Source: Sporosarcina trichiuri (lineage in GTDB: Bacteria; Bacillota; Bacilli; Bacillales_A; Planococcaceae). Taken from it: 64,000 nt of DNA. Positions within the stretch are counted from its first letter, which is position 1. Each line of letters opens with the position of its first letter. The stretch spans positions 716,001-780,000 of the forward strand of contig NZ_CP129119.1 of assembly GCF_030406775.1 (NCBI RefSeq), in the 5' to 3' direction. Shown piece after piece: positions 9,044 to 17,154 of this stretch. The notes under the pieces were generated by a model, which searched no databases, was not told the origin of the DNA, and worked only from the letters and a program-made list of their open reading frames with translations. Made by a program: the position numbers and the translations under genes.

Positions 9044-10561
9044 TCAATACCCGAATAGGATGCCCTGGTCATCCGAAATCAGCTCCTGCGCGCAGATTTT
9101 TGCGGACAGCAGGACGATCGGCACACCGGCGCCGGGATGGGTGCTGCTGCCGTTGAAATACAGGTTCTCACACGCCGGCGCTTTGCTCTGCGGCCGCATC
9201 TGGCTGCTCTGCAGCATGGTCGGCAGCAGGCCGAATGCTGCGCCGTTGAATGCATTGAATTTCGACTCGAAGTCGAGCGGCGTGAAGTGCCGCTCCGCCA
9301 CAATCTGCTGGTCGACGTCCTCGAAGCCATCGATCGTTTTCAATGTATCGAGCAGGTAGGCGCGATATCCGGCGATCGTTTCATCATCCCATTCATAGTC
9401 CGCTGCGGCACTGTTTGAAACAGGCATCATGACATAAAGCCCATCCTTGCCGTCAGGGGCGAGGGAGGGATCCATCTTCGACGCGATATATACATAGAAT
9501 GAGGCCTTCTCCAATTTGTTCCCTTCGAAAATATCATTCATGTTCTTCTCGAGGTCCGCATCGAACACGAAATGGTGGATATGGTCCACCCCGTCATACT
9601 TCCTGTCCATGCCGAGGTACATGACAAAGCACGAACAGGAGTATTTCATGCTGTCGATTTTGCGGTCGGTGTATTTCCCTTTCGCCGGCTGGTTCTGTAC
9701 GAGTTCCTTCATGGCGTATGGGAAGTCGGCATTGCAGACGACGTAATCGGCCGGGATTGCCTGTCCGCCGGTCCGTACGCCGACCGCCTGCTGACGCTCA
9801 ATCAAAATTTCATCGACGGGCGAGTTGTACTGGATGACACCGCCCAGTTCCTTGAACAGCCGCTCCATCGCGAGTGCCATCGTATGCATGCCGCCCTGCA
9901 TGAACCAGACGCCATACAGGAACTGAATGGCGGGGATCATGGTATAGAACGATGGGCTCTGCAGCGGGGAGATCCCGATGTAGAGGGTCTGGAAGCTGAT
10001 GATCTGTTTGAGCTTTTCGCTCTCCACGTAATTGCCGATGAATTTGTGCGCACTGCCGCCGGCTTTCATGTTCATGCCTTTCTTCAGCATCGTCAGATTG
10101 TAGAAGTCGCGTTTCCGGCGGAAGGGCCGCTGGATGATACTGTCCCAGGCAACCTGGAACCCTTTGTAGATATCACTCAAATACTGCAGGAACCCTGCCG
10201 CGTCGCCGGGTCCGTATGTTTCGAGGGTCTTCATCCACTTCACGAGGTCGCCCGATACGTCGACAGGCCGGTTCGGCTCGTCCGTGAAATGCACCTGGTA
10301 CATCGGATCGAGCGGCTGCATCGGTATGTAGTCGTCGGGATTTCTGCCGCACACACGGAACACATCCCGGTAGACGTCCGGCATCATGATGATGCTCGGT
10401 CCGAGATCGAACTGGTAGCCGTCCAGTTCGATGCGGTTCATCTTCCCGCCGGGTGTCGCTTCCTTTTCATGGATTTCCACGTCGTATCCGGCATGCTGCA
10501 GCCGGATGGCACTTGCGAGGCCGGCAGCACCGGCCCCGATGACAATTATCTTTTTGCCCAA
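9044..10561 (-). CDS. crtN: Dehydrosqualene (4,4'-diapophytoene) desaturase CrtN
   Basis: 505 aa FAD-dependent carotenoid desaturase. The N-terminal dinucleotide site is VIGAGAAGLASA, followed by PGGKMN, FDLGPSIIMMPDVY, FQTLYIGISP and the C-terminal GSSTHPGAGVPIVLLSAK. These match CrtN rather than the neighbouring paralogue. The family removes hydrogens stepwise from the C30 diapophytoene to 4,4'-diaponeurosporene. The gene starts 26 nt before crtP ends in reading order, so the two are co-transcribed. The substrate-making crtM is not in this window. Confidence 0.92.
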   Translation of the reverse strand: MGKKIIVIGAGAAGLASAIRLQHAGYDVEIHEKEATPGGKMNRIELDGYQFDLGPSIIMMPDVYRDVFRVCGRNPDDYIPMQPLDPMYQVHFTDEPNRPVDVSGDLVKWMKTLETYGPGDAAGFLQYLSDIYKGFQVAWDSIIQRPFRRKRDFYNLTMLKKGMNMKAGGSAHKFIGNYVESEKLKQIISFQTLYIGISPLQSPSFYTMIPAIQFLYGVWFMQGGMHTMALAMERLFKELGGVIQYNSPVDEILIERQQAVGVRTGGQAIPADYVVCNADFPYAMKELVQNQPAKGKYTDRKIDSMKYSCSCFVMYLGMDRKYDGVDHIHHFVFDADLEKNMNDIFEGNKLEKASFYVYIASKMDPSLAPDGKDGLYVMMPVSNSAAADYEWDDETIAGYRAYLLDTLKTIDGFEDVDQQIVAERHFTPLDFESKFNAFNGAAFGLLPTMLQSSQMRPQSKAPACENLYFNGSSTHPGAGVPIVLLSAKICAQELISDDQGILFGY

Positions 10562-10587
10562 TCGATCTCTCCTCGCTTTCCCGGAAA

Positions 10588-12084
10588 TCAGCGGCGTCTG
10601 TTGTCCCGTTCGACGATCTTGTCACGGACCTGCTGGCCGCTCAGCGTCACCATCGGCATGCCGCCGCCCGGATTGACCGTGCCGCCCGCAAAGTACAGGT
10701 TATCGTACAGCTCGCTCTGTTTCGGGTGCTTGAACCCTTTGTTCATCTTCTTATCCGACACGGTTCCATAGATGGCGCCGCGGTCTGTCCAGTACGTCTG
10801 CCGGATATCTTCCGGCGTCCAGATGTCCGAGGTGACGATGTTCTTCCGGAGATCGGTCAGTCCCATTCGCTCGAGCTTCGTGAAGACGCGGTCTGTGAAT
10901 TGATCATAATCCTCCCGTGTGAACGGCTCATCCTGGATGAACGGAATATGCGGAAGGACTTTGATGTTTTCATGGCCTTCTGGTGCCTGGGATGGATCGG
11001 TCTTGTTGGTGTTCACCAGGTAGATGACCGGATCATCCGGCAGCTTGCGCTCATGGAAGATCTTGTTCATCTGCTTTTTCTGGTCCTTCGCAAAGAAGAA
11101 ATTATGATGGGCGAGCTGCGGGTATTTCTTTTTCACGCCAAGGTGCATGATCATTCCGGAGCTTGCCGGCTCGAATTTTTTCTTGAGCTTGGCCACATAG
11201 TTTTCATCTTCCTGCAGGAGCCGCTCATACAGCGGGATGACTTCCATGTTGGCGACGTAATAATCCGCGGTCAATTTTGTCCGATCTTCCAGGACTGCGC
11301 CCGTGATCCTGCCGTCCTGCCGGTCGAGACGGATGACCGCCTGTCCGGTATGGAACTTCACGCCGATCTCTTGTCCCAGTTTCGTCAGCCCCTGCGCGAT
11401 GCGGTCCATGCCGCCCGGCACATACCAGGCGCCTTCGTGCTGCTGCATGTAGATCATCATATTGAGAAGAGCTGGCGCGTCATAGGGAGAGGAGCCGACA
11501 TATTTACTATAGTAGGAAAGCATATCCGCGAACTGGTCGTTGCTGATCCGCTTTCCGATCGCTTCGTGAACAGTCGAAAACAGGTCGAAATTTTTGAACG
11601 TGCTCAGCACGCCGTGGAATTCACCGACCTCACGCGTCGTATCGAGTCCTTTGTTGAAGTACCCTTTCTCGATCGTTTCATAGAGGTTCTTCGAATAGTC
11701 CAGCAGTTTTCTGAACTGCCGCATGTCCTTCTTGGATAAATGCGGATTTCTCGTTTCCATATCGTGCAGATTTTCGTACAGGTCGATCACATTCCCGCCG
11801 GGGAAGAACGACCGCCACTGGTGATTCAGCCGGATGGTCGGAATGTAGTCACTCATCCGCTTTCCGCTGCCAGTGAACAGCCGCTCGAACACTTTCGGCA
11901 TTGTCAAAATCGAAGGCCCGAGGTCGAATCCGAAACCGTCTTTCTCCAGCCGGTTCAGCTTGCCGCCGAGATGGCGGTTCTTTTCATAGAGCGACACATC
12001 GTAGCCGCTTTGGGCAAGCGAAATTGCAGCGGAGATTCCGCCGAGTCCGCCGCCGATGACGAGTACACGTTTTTGCGTTGACAA
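10588..12084 (-). CDS. crtP: Diaponeurosporene oxidase CrtP
   Basis: 498 aa, nearly the length of staphylococcal CrtP. It has VIGGGLGGISAAI, GFGFDLGPSILTMP, HQWRSFFPGG, KYVGSSPYDAPA, LPHIPFIQDEPFT, RGAIYGTV and GGTVNPGGGMPMVTLSGQQ, the last two characteristic of CrtP. It oxidises the terminal methyl group of the C30 carotene. I chose TTG 12084 because AAAGGTG lies 9 nt upstream and the protein then begins STQKRVLVIGG; a frame extending to ATG 12126 has no ribosome site. A possible sigma-B promoter lies about 50 nt upstream. Confidence 0.92.
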   Translation of the reverse strand: MSTQKRVLVIGGGLGGISAAISLAQSGYDVSLYEKNRHLGGKLNRLEKDGFGFDLGPSILTMPKVFERLFTGSGKRMSDYIPTIRLNHQWRSFFPGGNVIDLYENLHDMETRNPHLSKKDMRQFRKLLDYSKNLYETIEKGYFNKGLDTTREVGEFHGVLSTFKNFDLFSTVHEAIGKRISNDQFADMLSYYSKYVGSSPYDAPALLNMMIYMQQHEGAWYVPGGMDRIAQGLTKLGQEIGVKFHTGQAVIRLDRQDGRITGAVLEDRTKLTADYYVANMEVIPLYERLLQEDENYVAKLKKKFEPASSGMIMHLGVKKKYPQLAHHNFFFAKDQKKQMNKIFHERKLPDDPVIYLVNTNKTDPSQAPEGHENIKVLPHIPFIQDEPFTREDYDQFTDRVFTKLERMGLTDLRKNIVTSDIWTPEDIRQTYWTDRGAIYGTVSDKKMNKGFKHPKQSELYDNLYFAGGTVNPGGGMPMVTLSGQQVRDKIVERDNRRR

Positions 12085-12134
12085 TAGGCACAGCACCTTT
12101 CTGAATAAAACTGCAGAGCGTAACAACCATCTCT

Positions 12135-12160
12135 TTACCCGTATTTATAAGGAGTATACC
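12135..12160 (-). promoter_or_regulatory. Possible sigma-B-type promoter of the crt operon
   Basis: On the minus strand GGTATA (12160-12155), a 14-bp spacer, then GGGTAA (12140-12135), about 50 nt before the crtP start. This approximates GTTTAA-N13/15-GGGTAT. The Staphylococcus aureus crt operon is sigma-B dependent, which makes the assignment attractive, but the -35 match is poor. Confidence 0.4.
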
Positions 12161-12336
12161 ATGCCTTATGTAATTTCCTTCCGGTTTTGCAGAGAATTCA
12201 TGCAATATGGAAATTCCCATTGCGGTTTGCGCGGTTGTTGGATAGAATTGTCTGAAAAGGTACTGGTCTGCGGTCGTGGGCAGACGGTATATGTGTAGAC
12301 CTGAACTAACAAAGGGAAAAGAAAGGGGGTTATCCA

Positions 12337-12852
12337 TTGGCAGCAATCATACGTTCGATGGAACAGAAAGATATCGAAGGCGTCCAGGCCGCAGCTGCGG
12401 GAAGCTGGGATGCAACTTATGAAGGGATCATACCGCGGGACGGGCAGGACCGGTTCCTCGCAGCGGCGTATAACAGCGACATGCTGGTGCGCCGTATGGA
12501 TCGATCCGTCATGCTCGTAGCGGAAGAAGAGGGCCGCATTGCCGGGTTTGCGAATTTCACGCCGGTCAATGAGGGAGGGACCGCTGAACTTTCGGCGATC
12601 TACCTGCTGCCGGAGAAGCAGGGAACGGGCACAGGGACTGCCTTACTCGAACGGGGCATCGGCATGCTGCCGGGACTGGAAGTGCTGGAAGTGATTGTGG
12701 AAAAGAAGAATGACATCGGCCTTCAGTTCTATTCAGCGAAAGGCTTTCGGATTGAGGAAGTGTTTGACGAGGACTTTGACGGCCATCTGCTGCAGTCTGT
12801 CCGGATGAGGAAGCGGTTGGATGGGGGGCAGGAGAAGAGCGGCACTAGATGA
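12337..12852 (+). CDS. GNAT-family N-acetyltransferase
   Basis: 171 aa. The acetyl-CoA site is visible as LSAIYLLPEKQGTGTGTALLERG (Q/RxxGxG/A type), and the C-terminal FYSAKGFRIEE is the usual closing motif of the fold. Substrate unknown. The start is TTG 12337, with AAAGGGGG 7 nt upstream and MAAIIRSM at the N-terminus. It is divergent from crtP. Confidence 0.85.
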   Translation: MAAIIRSMEQKDIEGVQAAAAGSWDATYEGIIPRDGQDRFLAAAYNSDMLVRRMDRSVMLVAEEEGRIAGFANFTPVNEGGTAELSAIYLLPEKQGTGTGTALLERGIGMLPGLEVLEVIVEKKNDIGLQFYSAKGFRIEEVFDEDFDGHLLQSVRMRKRLDGGQEKSGTR

Positions 12853-12888
12853 AGAACGTGGATCTATGATAGGAAAGGAGGCGGTTCC

Positions 12889-13107
12889 ATGGTGCGGTGT
12901 TCAAATTGCGGCGTCCAGTGGCGTGCGAAGGATATTTGGAAGCTGGGGTTCTTGAAGCAAGGGAGGGCTTGTCCTAGCTGCGGGAAACGCCAGTACATTT
13001 CCTCGGACACCCAGCGGCTGCTGACGCTCGGCTGGCTGAGCCTGCTGTTCATCCCGTTCGTGATCTGGCGCATCAAGCTGAGCAGCGAGGATGAGCCGTT
13101 GTGGTGA
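12889..13107 (+). CDS. CXXC-20-CXXC family small zinc-ribbon membrane protein
   Basis: 72 aa. Two CxxC pairs, CSNC near residue 4 and CPSC near 28, are separated by about 20 residues, followed by one hydrophobic segment (about 44-62). This is the layout of the Firmicute cxxc_20_cxxc family (TIGR04104), of unknown function. AAAGGAGG precedes ATG 12889. Confidence 0.8.
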   Translation: MVRCSNCGVQWRAKDIWKLGFLKQGRACPSCGKRQYISSDTQRLLTLGWLSLLFIPFVIWRIKLSSEDEPLW

Positions 13108-13150
13108 GGTTCACCCGCTTATCTGCTTGAAGGAAGAGGAGGGTTGTTTT

Positions 13151-13330
13151 ATGCCGCAGAAGCTGCGGAGAAGTACGGAGGATAAAGTGCTCTCCGGTGT
13201 CGCCGGAGGAATTGCGCATTATTTGGGAATCTCTCCATTCGGGGTCCGGCTGCTGTTCTTTGTCATCCCCGGCAGCTTGCTCATCTACTTCATCCTGGCC
13301 TTCACCATTCCTGAGGAAGGACGTTTGTAA
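13151..13330 (+). CDS. PspC-domain membrane protein
   Basis: 59 aa that is little more than one PspC domain: KLRRSTEDKVLSGVAGGIAHYLGI is followed by a single membrane helix. PspC proteins belong to envelope-stress systems in many bacteria; stand-alone copies are common in Firmicutes and uncharacterised. ATG 13151 follows GAGGAGGG. An upstream in-frame start at 13091 would overlap the previous gene and lacks a ribosome site. Confidence 0.85.
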   Translation: MPQKLRRSTEDKVLSGVAGGIAHYLGISPFGVRLLFFVIPGSLLIYFILAFTIPEEGRL

Positions 13331-13342
13331 TAGGAGGATTCT

Positions 13343-13450
13343 GTGAGTATTAAAGAACGGGGCGCTGTCCGAGATGGTCGTTATCCAGTTGCAGTCTCCA
13401 TTTCCTCGCTTTCCACAGTACGAGTACGCTATGATTCTCATTGGAAATGA
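13343..13450 (+). CDS. Possible 35-residue small ORF
   Basis: GTG 13343 is preceded by AGGAGG at 5 nt and opens a 35-codon frame ending just before cutC. The product is basic and has no recognised domain. The only evidence is the strong ribosome site, which might be left over from a lost gene or belong to a leader. Confidence 0.25.
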   Translation: MSIKERGAVRDGRYPVAVSISSLSTVRVRYDSHWK

Positions 13451-13459
13451 GGGAGTCTA

Positions 13460-14158
13460 ATGAAATTGGAAATCATCGCATCGAGTGTCGAAGATGCACG
13501 GACAGCGGAAGCGGCGGGAGCGGATCGGCTGGAATTGTGCGCCGCCCTGTCTGAAGGCGGTCTGACACCGAGCCGCGGACTGATCGAAGCGGTCGTCCAG
13601 GCAGTGTCCATACCGGTCCATGTCATCGTCCGGCCGCACAGCCATTCGTTCTGCTATACCGAAGACGACCTGGACGTGATGCTGCGTGATATTCACTTTA
13701 TCCGGGAATCCGATGCTGCCGGCATTGTCATCGGCATGCTCACGGATGATGGATGTATCGACACAGATTCGTTGGAACGATGTCTCACAGAAGCTGGCGG
13801 TCTCAGCGTCACATTCCATCGGGCGTTCGATGAGGTTCCAGATCAGCTGCGCGCGGCCGCTGTACTTGCCGGCTATCCGCAAGTCCAACGCATCCTGACC
13901 TCAGGCGGGCAGCCGACCGCATTGCTCGGTGCCCGCCGTATCCGGGAATTGACGGAACAGACAGAAGGGACCGACCTGATAATTCTTGCAGGCAGCGGCC
14001 TTGAAGCTGATGGTCTGGAGAACTTCATCCGGGAGACCGGTGTCCGGGAAGTGCATATCGGCTCAGGAGTACGTGAGCAGCAGAGTTATCGGCATCCGAT
14101 CGATCCCGGAGAGGTCAAAGCTGTCCGCAGGCAAATGGATGAGCCGGAGTCCGAATGA
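13460..14158 (+). CDS. cutC: CutC-family protein
   Basis: 232 aa TIM-barrel of the CutC family. Diagnostic segments are EIIASSVEDARTAEAAGADRLELC, GGLTPS, VHVIVRPHSHSFCY, VTFHRAFDE and RILTSGGQPTAL. CutC was named for copper homeostasis, but its enzymatic role is unsettled. ATG 13460 has GAGGGAG upstream. It ends at a strong hairpin terminator at 14165. Confidence 0.9.
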   Translation: MKLEIIASSVEDARTAEAAGADRLELCAALSEGGLTPSRGLIEAVVQAVSIPVHVIVRPHSHSFCYTEDDLDVMLRDIHFIRESDAAGIVIGMLTDDGCIDTDSLERCLTEAGGLSVTFHRAFDEVPDQLRAAAVLAGYPQVQRILTSGGQPTALLGARRIRELTEQTEGTDLIILAGSGLEADGLENFIRETGVREVHIGSGVREQQSYRHPIDPGEVKAVRRQMDEPESE

Positions 14159-14164
14159 CCGTCC

Positions 14165-14206
14165 TGCATGGAACCGTTTGAAGCGAACGGATCCATGCAG
14201 CTTTTT
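14165..14206 (+). terminator. Rho-independent terminator after cutC
   Basis: TGCATGGA-a-CCGTT pairs with AACGG-a-TCCATGCA around a 7-nt loop, then GC and TTTTT. It overlaps the 5' end of the open frame of the chemotaxis-like ORF, so that ORF cannot start this early on an independent transcript. Confidence 0.85.
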
Positions 14207-14356
14207 ATGCGGACAGCCGCCTGCCGAGAGTTCAGAATTGGACGATCGTTTATGGAAGGTATGACAGGCAAAGGATATACTTTCCCCATACTGAATAGTA
14301 TAGAAGGAAACCGAATTACTGACGGAACAAAAAACCGAAAGCGGTACACGGGACGC

Positions 14357-14845
14357 ATGACGGAAAGCATCGGACAGTTCAGTGACTCGAATGGCCAAAT
14401 CGCTGCGGTGATCGGAATTGTCCAGGATATCGCCGAGCAGACGAATCTGCTGTCGCTGAACTCGGCGATTGAAGCATCCCGTGCCGGGGAGCATGGGAAA
14501 GGATTCGCGGTCGTCTCCCAGGAAGTCCGGAAGCTGGCCGAGCAGACGAAGACATCGGTGACGGAAATCCGCAAACTGATCAGCCTGTCGAACCAGCATA
14601 CGAAGCAGGTGCTTGGCCATCTCGAGTCCGTCAGCGATGCGGTGCGGGCGGGTGCGGCTGCTTCCGAATCGACTACATCCTCATTCCGGCATGTAGTCGG
14701 CTCGATCGACAAGAGCAATGCGATCGCCGACCATGTCCGCCGGCAGATGGATGAAGTGTCGGTCACGGTGGAGGAGAACCAGCATTCGACGACTGAAGTC
14801 GCCTCGTCTGCAGAGTCGCTCAACCGCGCCGCCGCCAACGCCTGA
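14357..14845 (+). pseudogene. Truncated methyl-accepting chemotaxis signalling domain
   Basis: From ATG 14357, 162 aa cover the cytoplasmic signalling domain, including the hairpin tip [24 protein letters not shown] and [12 protein letters not shown]. The tail resembles the end of soluble YfmS-type receptors ([11 protein letters not shown]). Everything N-terminal to the helical bundle is missing: upstream in-frame sequence is unlike receptor sequence and contains the cutC terminator. No good ribosome site precedes 14357. I read it as a 5'-truncated remnant, though a minimal soluble signalling protein is possible. Confidence 0.6.
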
Positions 14846-14953
14846 CCGGTTTATTGGACTTTTTCATTATTTTCAAAAAACAAGCAGGAGTTTTCTTCTG
14901 TATGGCGAATGGTACCAGTGAGTTATCAACCTTGCAGAAAAGGGGAGGACAAC

Positions 14954-15406
14954 ATGACGTATACTGTTGAGCGGGTGAACGATCTGAATGCTTTGGAGAT
15001 CGATGCGCTGGTGGCGGAAAGCGAATCGGAAGGCTACCGGTTCCTGACCAGGCTCGTCGAGGAATATAGAGATAGCGTCAATACGTTTTCCGAGCCGGGC
15101 GAAGCACTGTACGCTGTCCGCAATGAGGATGGGGAAGTCATCGCAGTCGGCGGCGTCAACCGGTTCCCGGTGCCGGGCGGAGACCCTGAAACAGGCAGGC
15201 TTCAGCGATTCTATGTGAAAGAAAGCGAACGGCGGAACGGCGCAGGATCGCTGCTGCTGCAGGAAATCATCCGTAATGCGAAGGGAGCGTTCCATGAACT
15301 GACGGTCAAGACGGAGTCATCCAAAGCGGACGCGTTCTACCGCCGCAATGGGTTTGAGTTTGACGATTCGGAAGCGGAGACGACACACCGCATGCTGTTC
15401 AGCTGA
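14954..15406 (+). CDS. GNAT-family N-acetyltransferase
   Basis: 150 aa. The GNAT core is seen in YAVRNEDGEVIAVGGVN, the acetyl-CoA loop LQRFYVKESERRNGAGSLLLQE and the closing ADAFYRRNGFEF. Substrate unknown. ATG 14954 follows AAAAGGGGAGG. Confidence 0.85.
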   Translation: MTYTVERVNDLNALEIDALVAESESEGYRFLTRLVEEYRDSVNTFSEPGEALYAVRNEDGEVIAVGGVNRFPVPGGDPETGRLQRFYVKESERRNGAGSLLLQEIIRNAKGAFHELTVKTESSKADAFYRRNGFEFDDSEAETTHRMLFS

Positions 15407-15438
15407 TACGTACGTTACAGTAAGGGAAGTGGATTAGC

Positions 15439-16002
15439 ATTCATACGGAAAAGAAACATATCTTCATGGTGATCGGCGTCGGACTTATCATACTCGGACC
15501 ATTCATGGTCTTCCTGCTGCCGAATTTTGTCGCCAACTCGCTCCATTTCCGGGCGGGGAGCTGGTTCGTCTTCACTCAGAAAGGCGTTTACGGGTTGTAC
15601 GCAGCAGCATTCGCACTGCTGATTGCCGCCTGTTTTGTCCTCTATGCGATGAGTCTTGTCAGGAAGTCTTGGTACATAGGCGGAGGGCTCGTCGTCCTGT
15701 CGGCATTCTTCTTCTATCTCGGCAGCCTCCATTATATTATGCTGACCGATAACGGATTCGAGTACCGTCCGCTGCTGTCCTTCAGCGCAAACGAATACAA
15801 ATGGGGGGATGTCGAAGATGCCGTGTTCCGCTCCGTTCCGAGCAAGGACGGCGATTCCACGCTCACGTTCACATTCGATGACGGAACCCCGCTTGAGATG
15901 AAAGTCGACAGGCTCGTTTTCAAATTCATGCAGCCGATTGAAAACCGGCTCAGTTATGAAGGGGTGGAAGTCGAAAAAATCCTCATCCCGCCAAAAGATT
16001 GA
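15439..16002 (+). CDS. Membrane protein of unknown function, possible ATT start
   Basis: About 187 aa if it begins at ATT 15439, 178 aa from ATG 15466. Three hydrophobic segments (about 10-30, 45-65 and 72-92) are followed by a soluble domain ending in a KILIPPKD tail, reminiscent of small PH-like membrane proteins. The ATG at 15466 starts inside the first helix and has no ribosome site; the ATT frame adds IHTEKKHIF, giving a normal charged N-terminus, with AAGGGAAGTGG upstream. Function not recognised. Confidence 0.6.
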   Translation: MHTEKKHIFMVIGVGLIILGPFMVFLLPNFVANSLHFRAGSWFVFTQKGVYGLYAAAFALLIAACFVLYAMSLVRKSWYIGGGLVVLSAFFFYLGSLHYIMLTDNGFEYRPLLSFSANEYKWGDVEDAVFRSVPSKDGDSTLTFTFDDGTPLEMKVDRLVFKFMQPIENRLSYEGVEVEKILIPPKD

Positions 16003-16072
16003 CGGGTGTTTCCGCACAGGTGCATCGGATCCGCCAGCTGTGGTATAGTAACTCTGAAAGCAGGTGACGGAC

Positions 16073-17050
16073 GTGAAACGGAAGCGGAAAAAACTTCATA
16101 CAAAAGGCAATATGATCATCTTTCCCGGCACCATGGAGCGGCTGCTCAGCCAGGCGGAGGATGCATTGCAGGCCGAAAACTTTCAGGAAGCTGTCCGCTT
16201 TTGCGAACAGCTTCTTGATATTGTACCGGATGCGCCCGAGCTGCCGGGCCTGCTGGCGGCCGCTCTTTATGAAACAAAAGAGTTCGAGAGGGCAAAACCA
16301 TATGGCGCCCAATGGATCCACAGCGATCTGGCGGATTATTTCGAAGCGATGGAGCTGTATCTCGCCATCTGTATCCAGCTGCAGGACTATGATGAAGTCG
16401 AGGAGATCATCAGCGCGCTGCTGGAAGAAGACGTGGTGCCGCCGGATCTTCAGCAGAAGTTCATCTATCTGCAGGAACTGAATGGGCGTCTTGCCAGGAG
16501 ATTCAGTGAGGAACCGGCAGAATTGGAAGACGGGCTGCCGTCCCTGCAAGATTTTCTCCAGATGACAGGGCCTGTTCAGCAACAGTTTCTCACAAAGCTG
16601 GAGGCACACGTGCCGGAGAATGCCGGACCGCTCCTCAGCGAGATTGCAGGCAGCACAGCCGTACCTGACATGATGAGGACCTTTGCACTCGTGCTGCTCC
16701 GAAAATTGGGCTGGCAGGAGACGGTTGTCGTCGTGAAATTCAGCCGTGGGGTGAGTGTTATTCCGGCAGAAATTCCGCTCCCGGGTGAGGATGCCGTTAC
16801 GGTGGAAGTGCTCCGCCTGCTCGGCCGTCTGCTGGATAAGGATCCGACACGTCTGCAGCTGATCGAAGAGGCCGTCCGGAAGTTCGCCATCGTCAGCTAT
16901 CCCGTCGGATGGGGGGCGTCCGCCGATCGGGTGGCAGATGCATACGCAAGCTATGCCTCCTTCCTTTTCGAAGGTGCGCAGTATCCGCAGACAGCACTCC
17001 ACCGGCTGATCCTGGATGTCGATCAGGATACAGGACAGGCCTCGGAATGA
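16073..17050 (+). CDS. ysoA: TPR-repeat protein YsoA
   Basis: 325 aa. Alpha-helical repeat sequence such as AEDALQAENFQEAVRFCEQLL and PELPGLLAAALYETKEFERA in the first 130 residues looks like tetratricopeptide repeats; the rest is helical without a clear domain. Its place just before tig is that of Bacillus ysoA, a TPR protein of unknown role. GTG 16073 was chosen for its AGGTGA ribosome site; GTG 16064 overlaps that site. An extended -10 (TGGTATAGT) lies at 16041-16049. Confidence 0.7.
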   Translation: MKRKRKKLHTKGNMIIFPGTMERLLSQAEDALQAENFQEAVRFCEQLLDIVPDAPELPGLLAAALYETKEFERAKPYGAQWIHSDLADYFEAMELYLAICIQLQDYDEVEEIISALLEEDVVPPDLQQKFIYLQELNGRLARRFSEEPAELEDGLPSLQDFLQMTGPVQQQFLTKLEAHVPENAGPLLSEIAGSTAVPDMMRTFALVLLRKLGWQETVVVVKFSRGVSVIPAEIPLPGEDAVTVEVLRLLGRLLDKDPTRLQLIEEAVRKFAIVSYPVGWGASADRVADAYASYASFLFEGAQYPQTALHRLILDVDQDTGQASE

Positions 17051-17056
17051 AATTTG

Positions 17057-17084
17057 TTGAAAGATAAAGAGACTGTGATATACT
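17057..17084 (+). promoter_or_regulatory. Sigma-A promoter of tig
   Basis: TTGAAA (17057-17062), a 16-bp spacer, then TATACT (17079-17084), about 70 nt before the tig start. Five of six bases match at both elements. Confidence 0.7.
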
Positions 17085-17154
17085 GAGAAAGTTGTCAATG
17101 GCGTATATAACAGGTCGGAATATAGTCGTCACTAATGATTCGGAGGTATGAATA

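Noticed and set aside
12161..12298. 45-codon ORF with AAGGAG before its ATG, opposite the crtP promoter
   Set aside because: The ribosome-like site coincides with the possible crtP promoter on the other strand, and the peptide looks like translated non-coding sequence. Not convincing without expression data.
14168..14356. Upstream extension of the chemotaxis-like frame
   Set aside because: It begins inside a strong terminator and shows no receptor-like sequence, so I begin the remnant at 14357.
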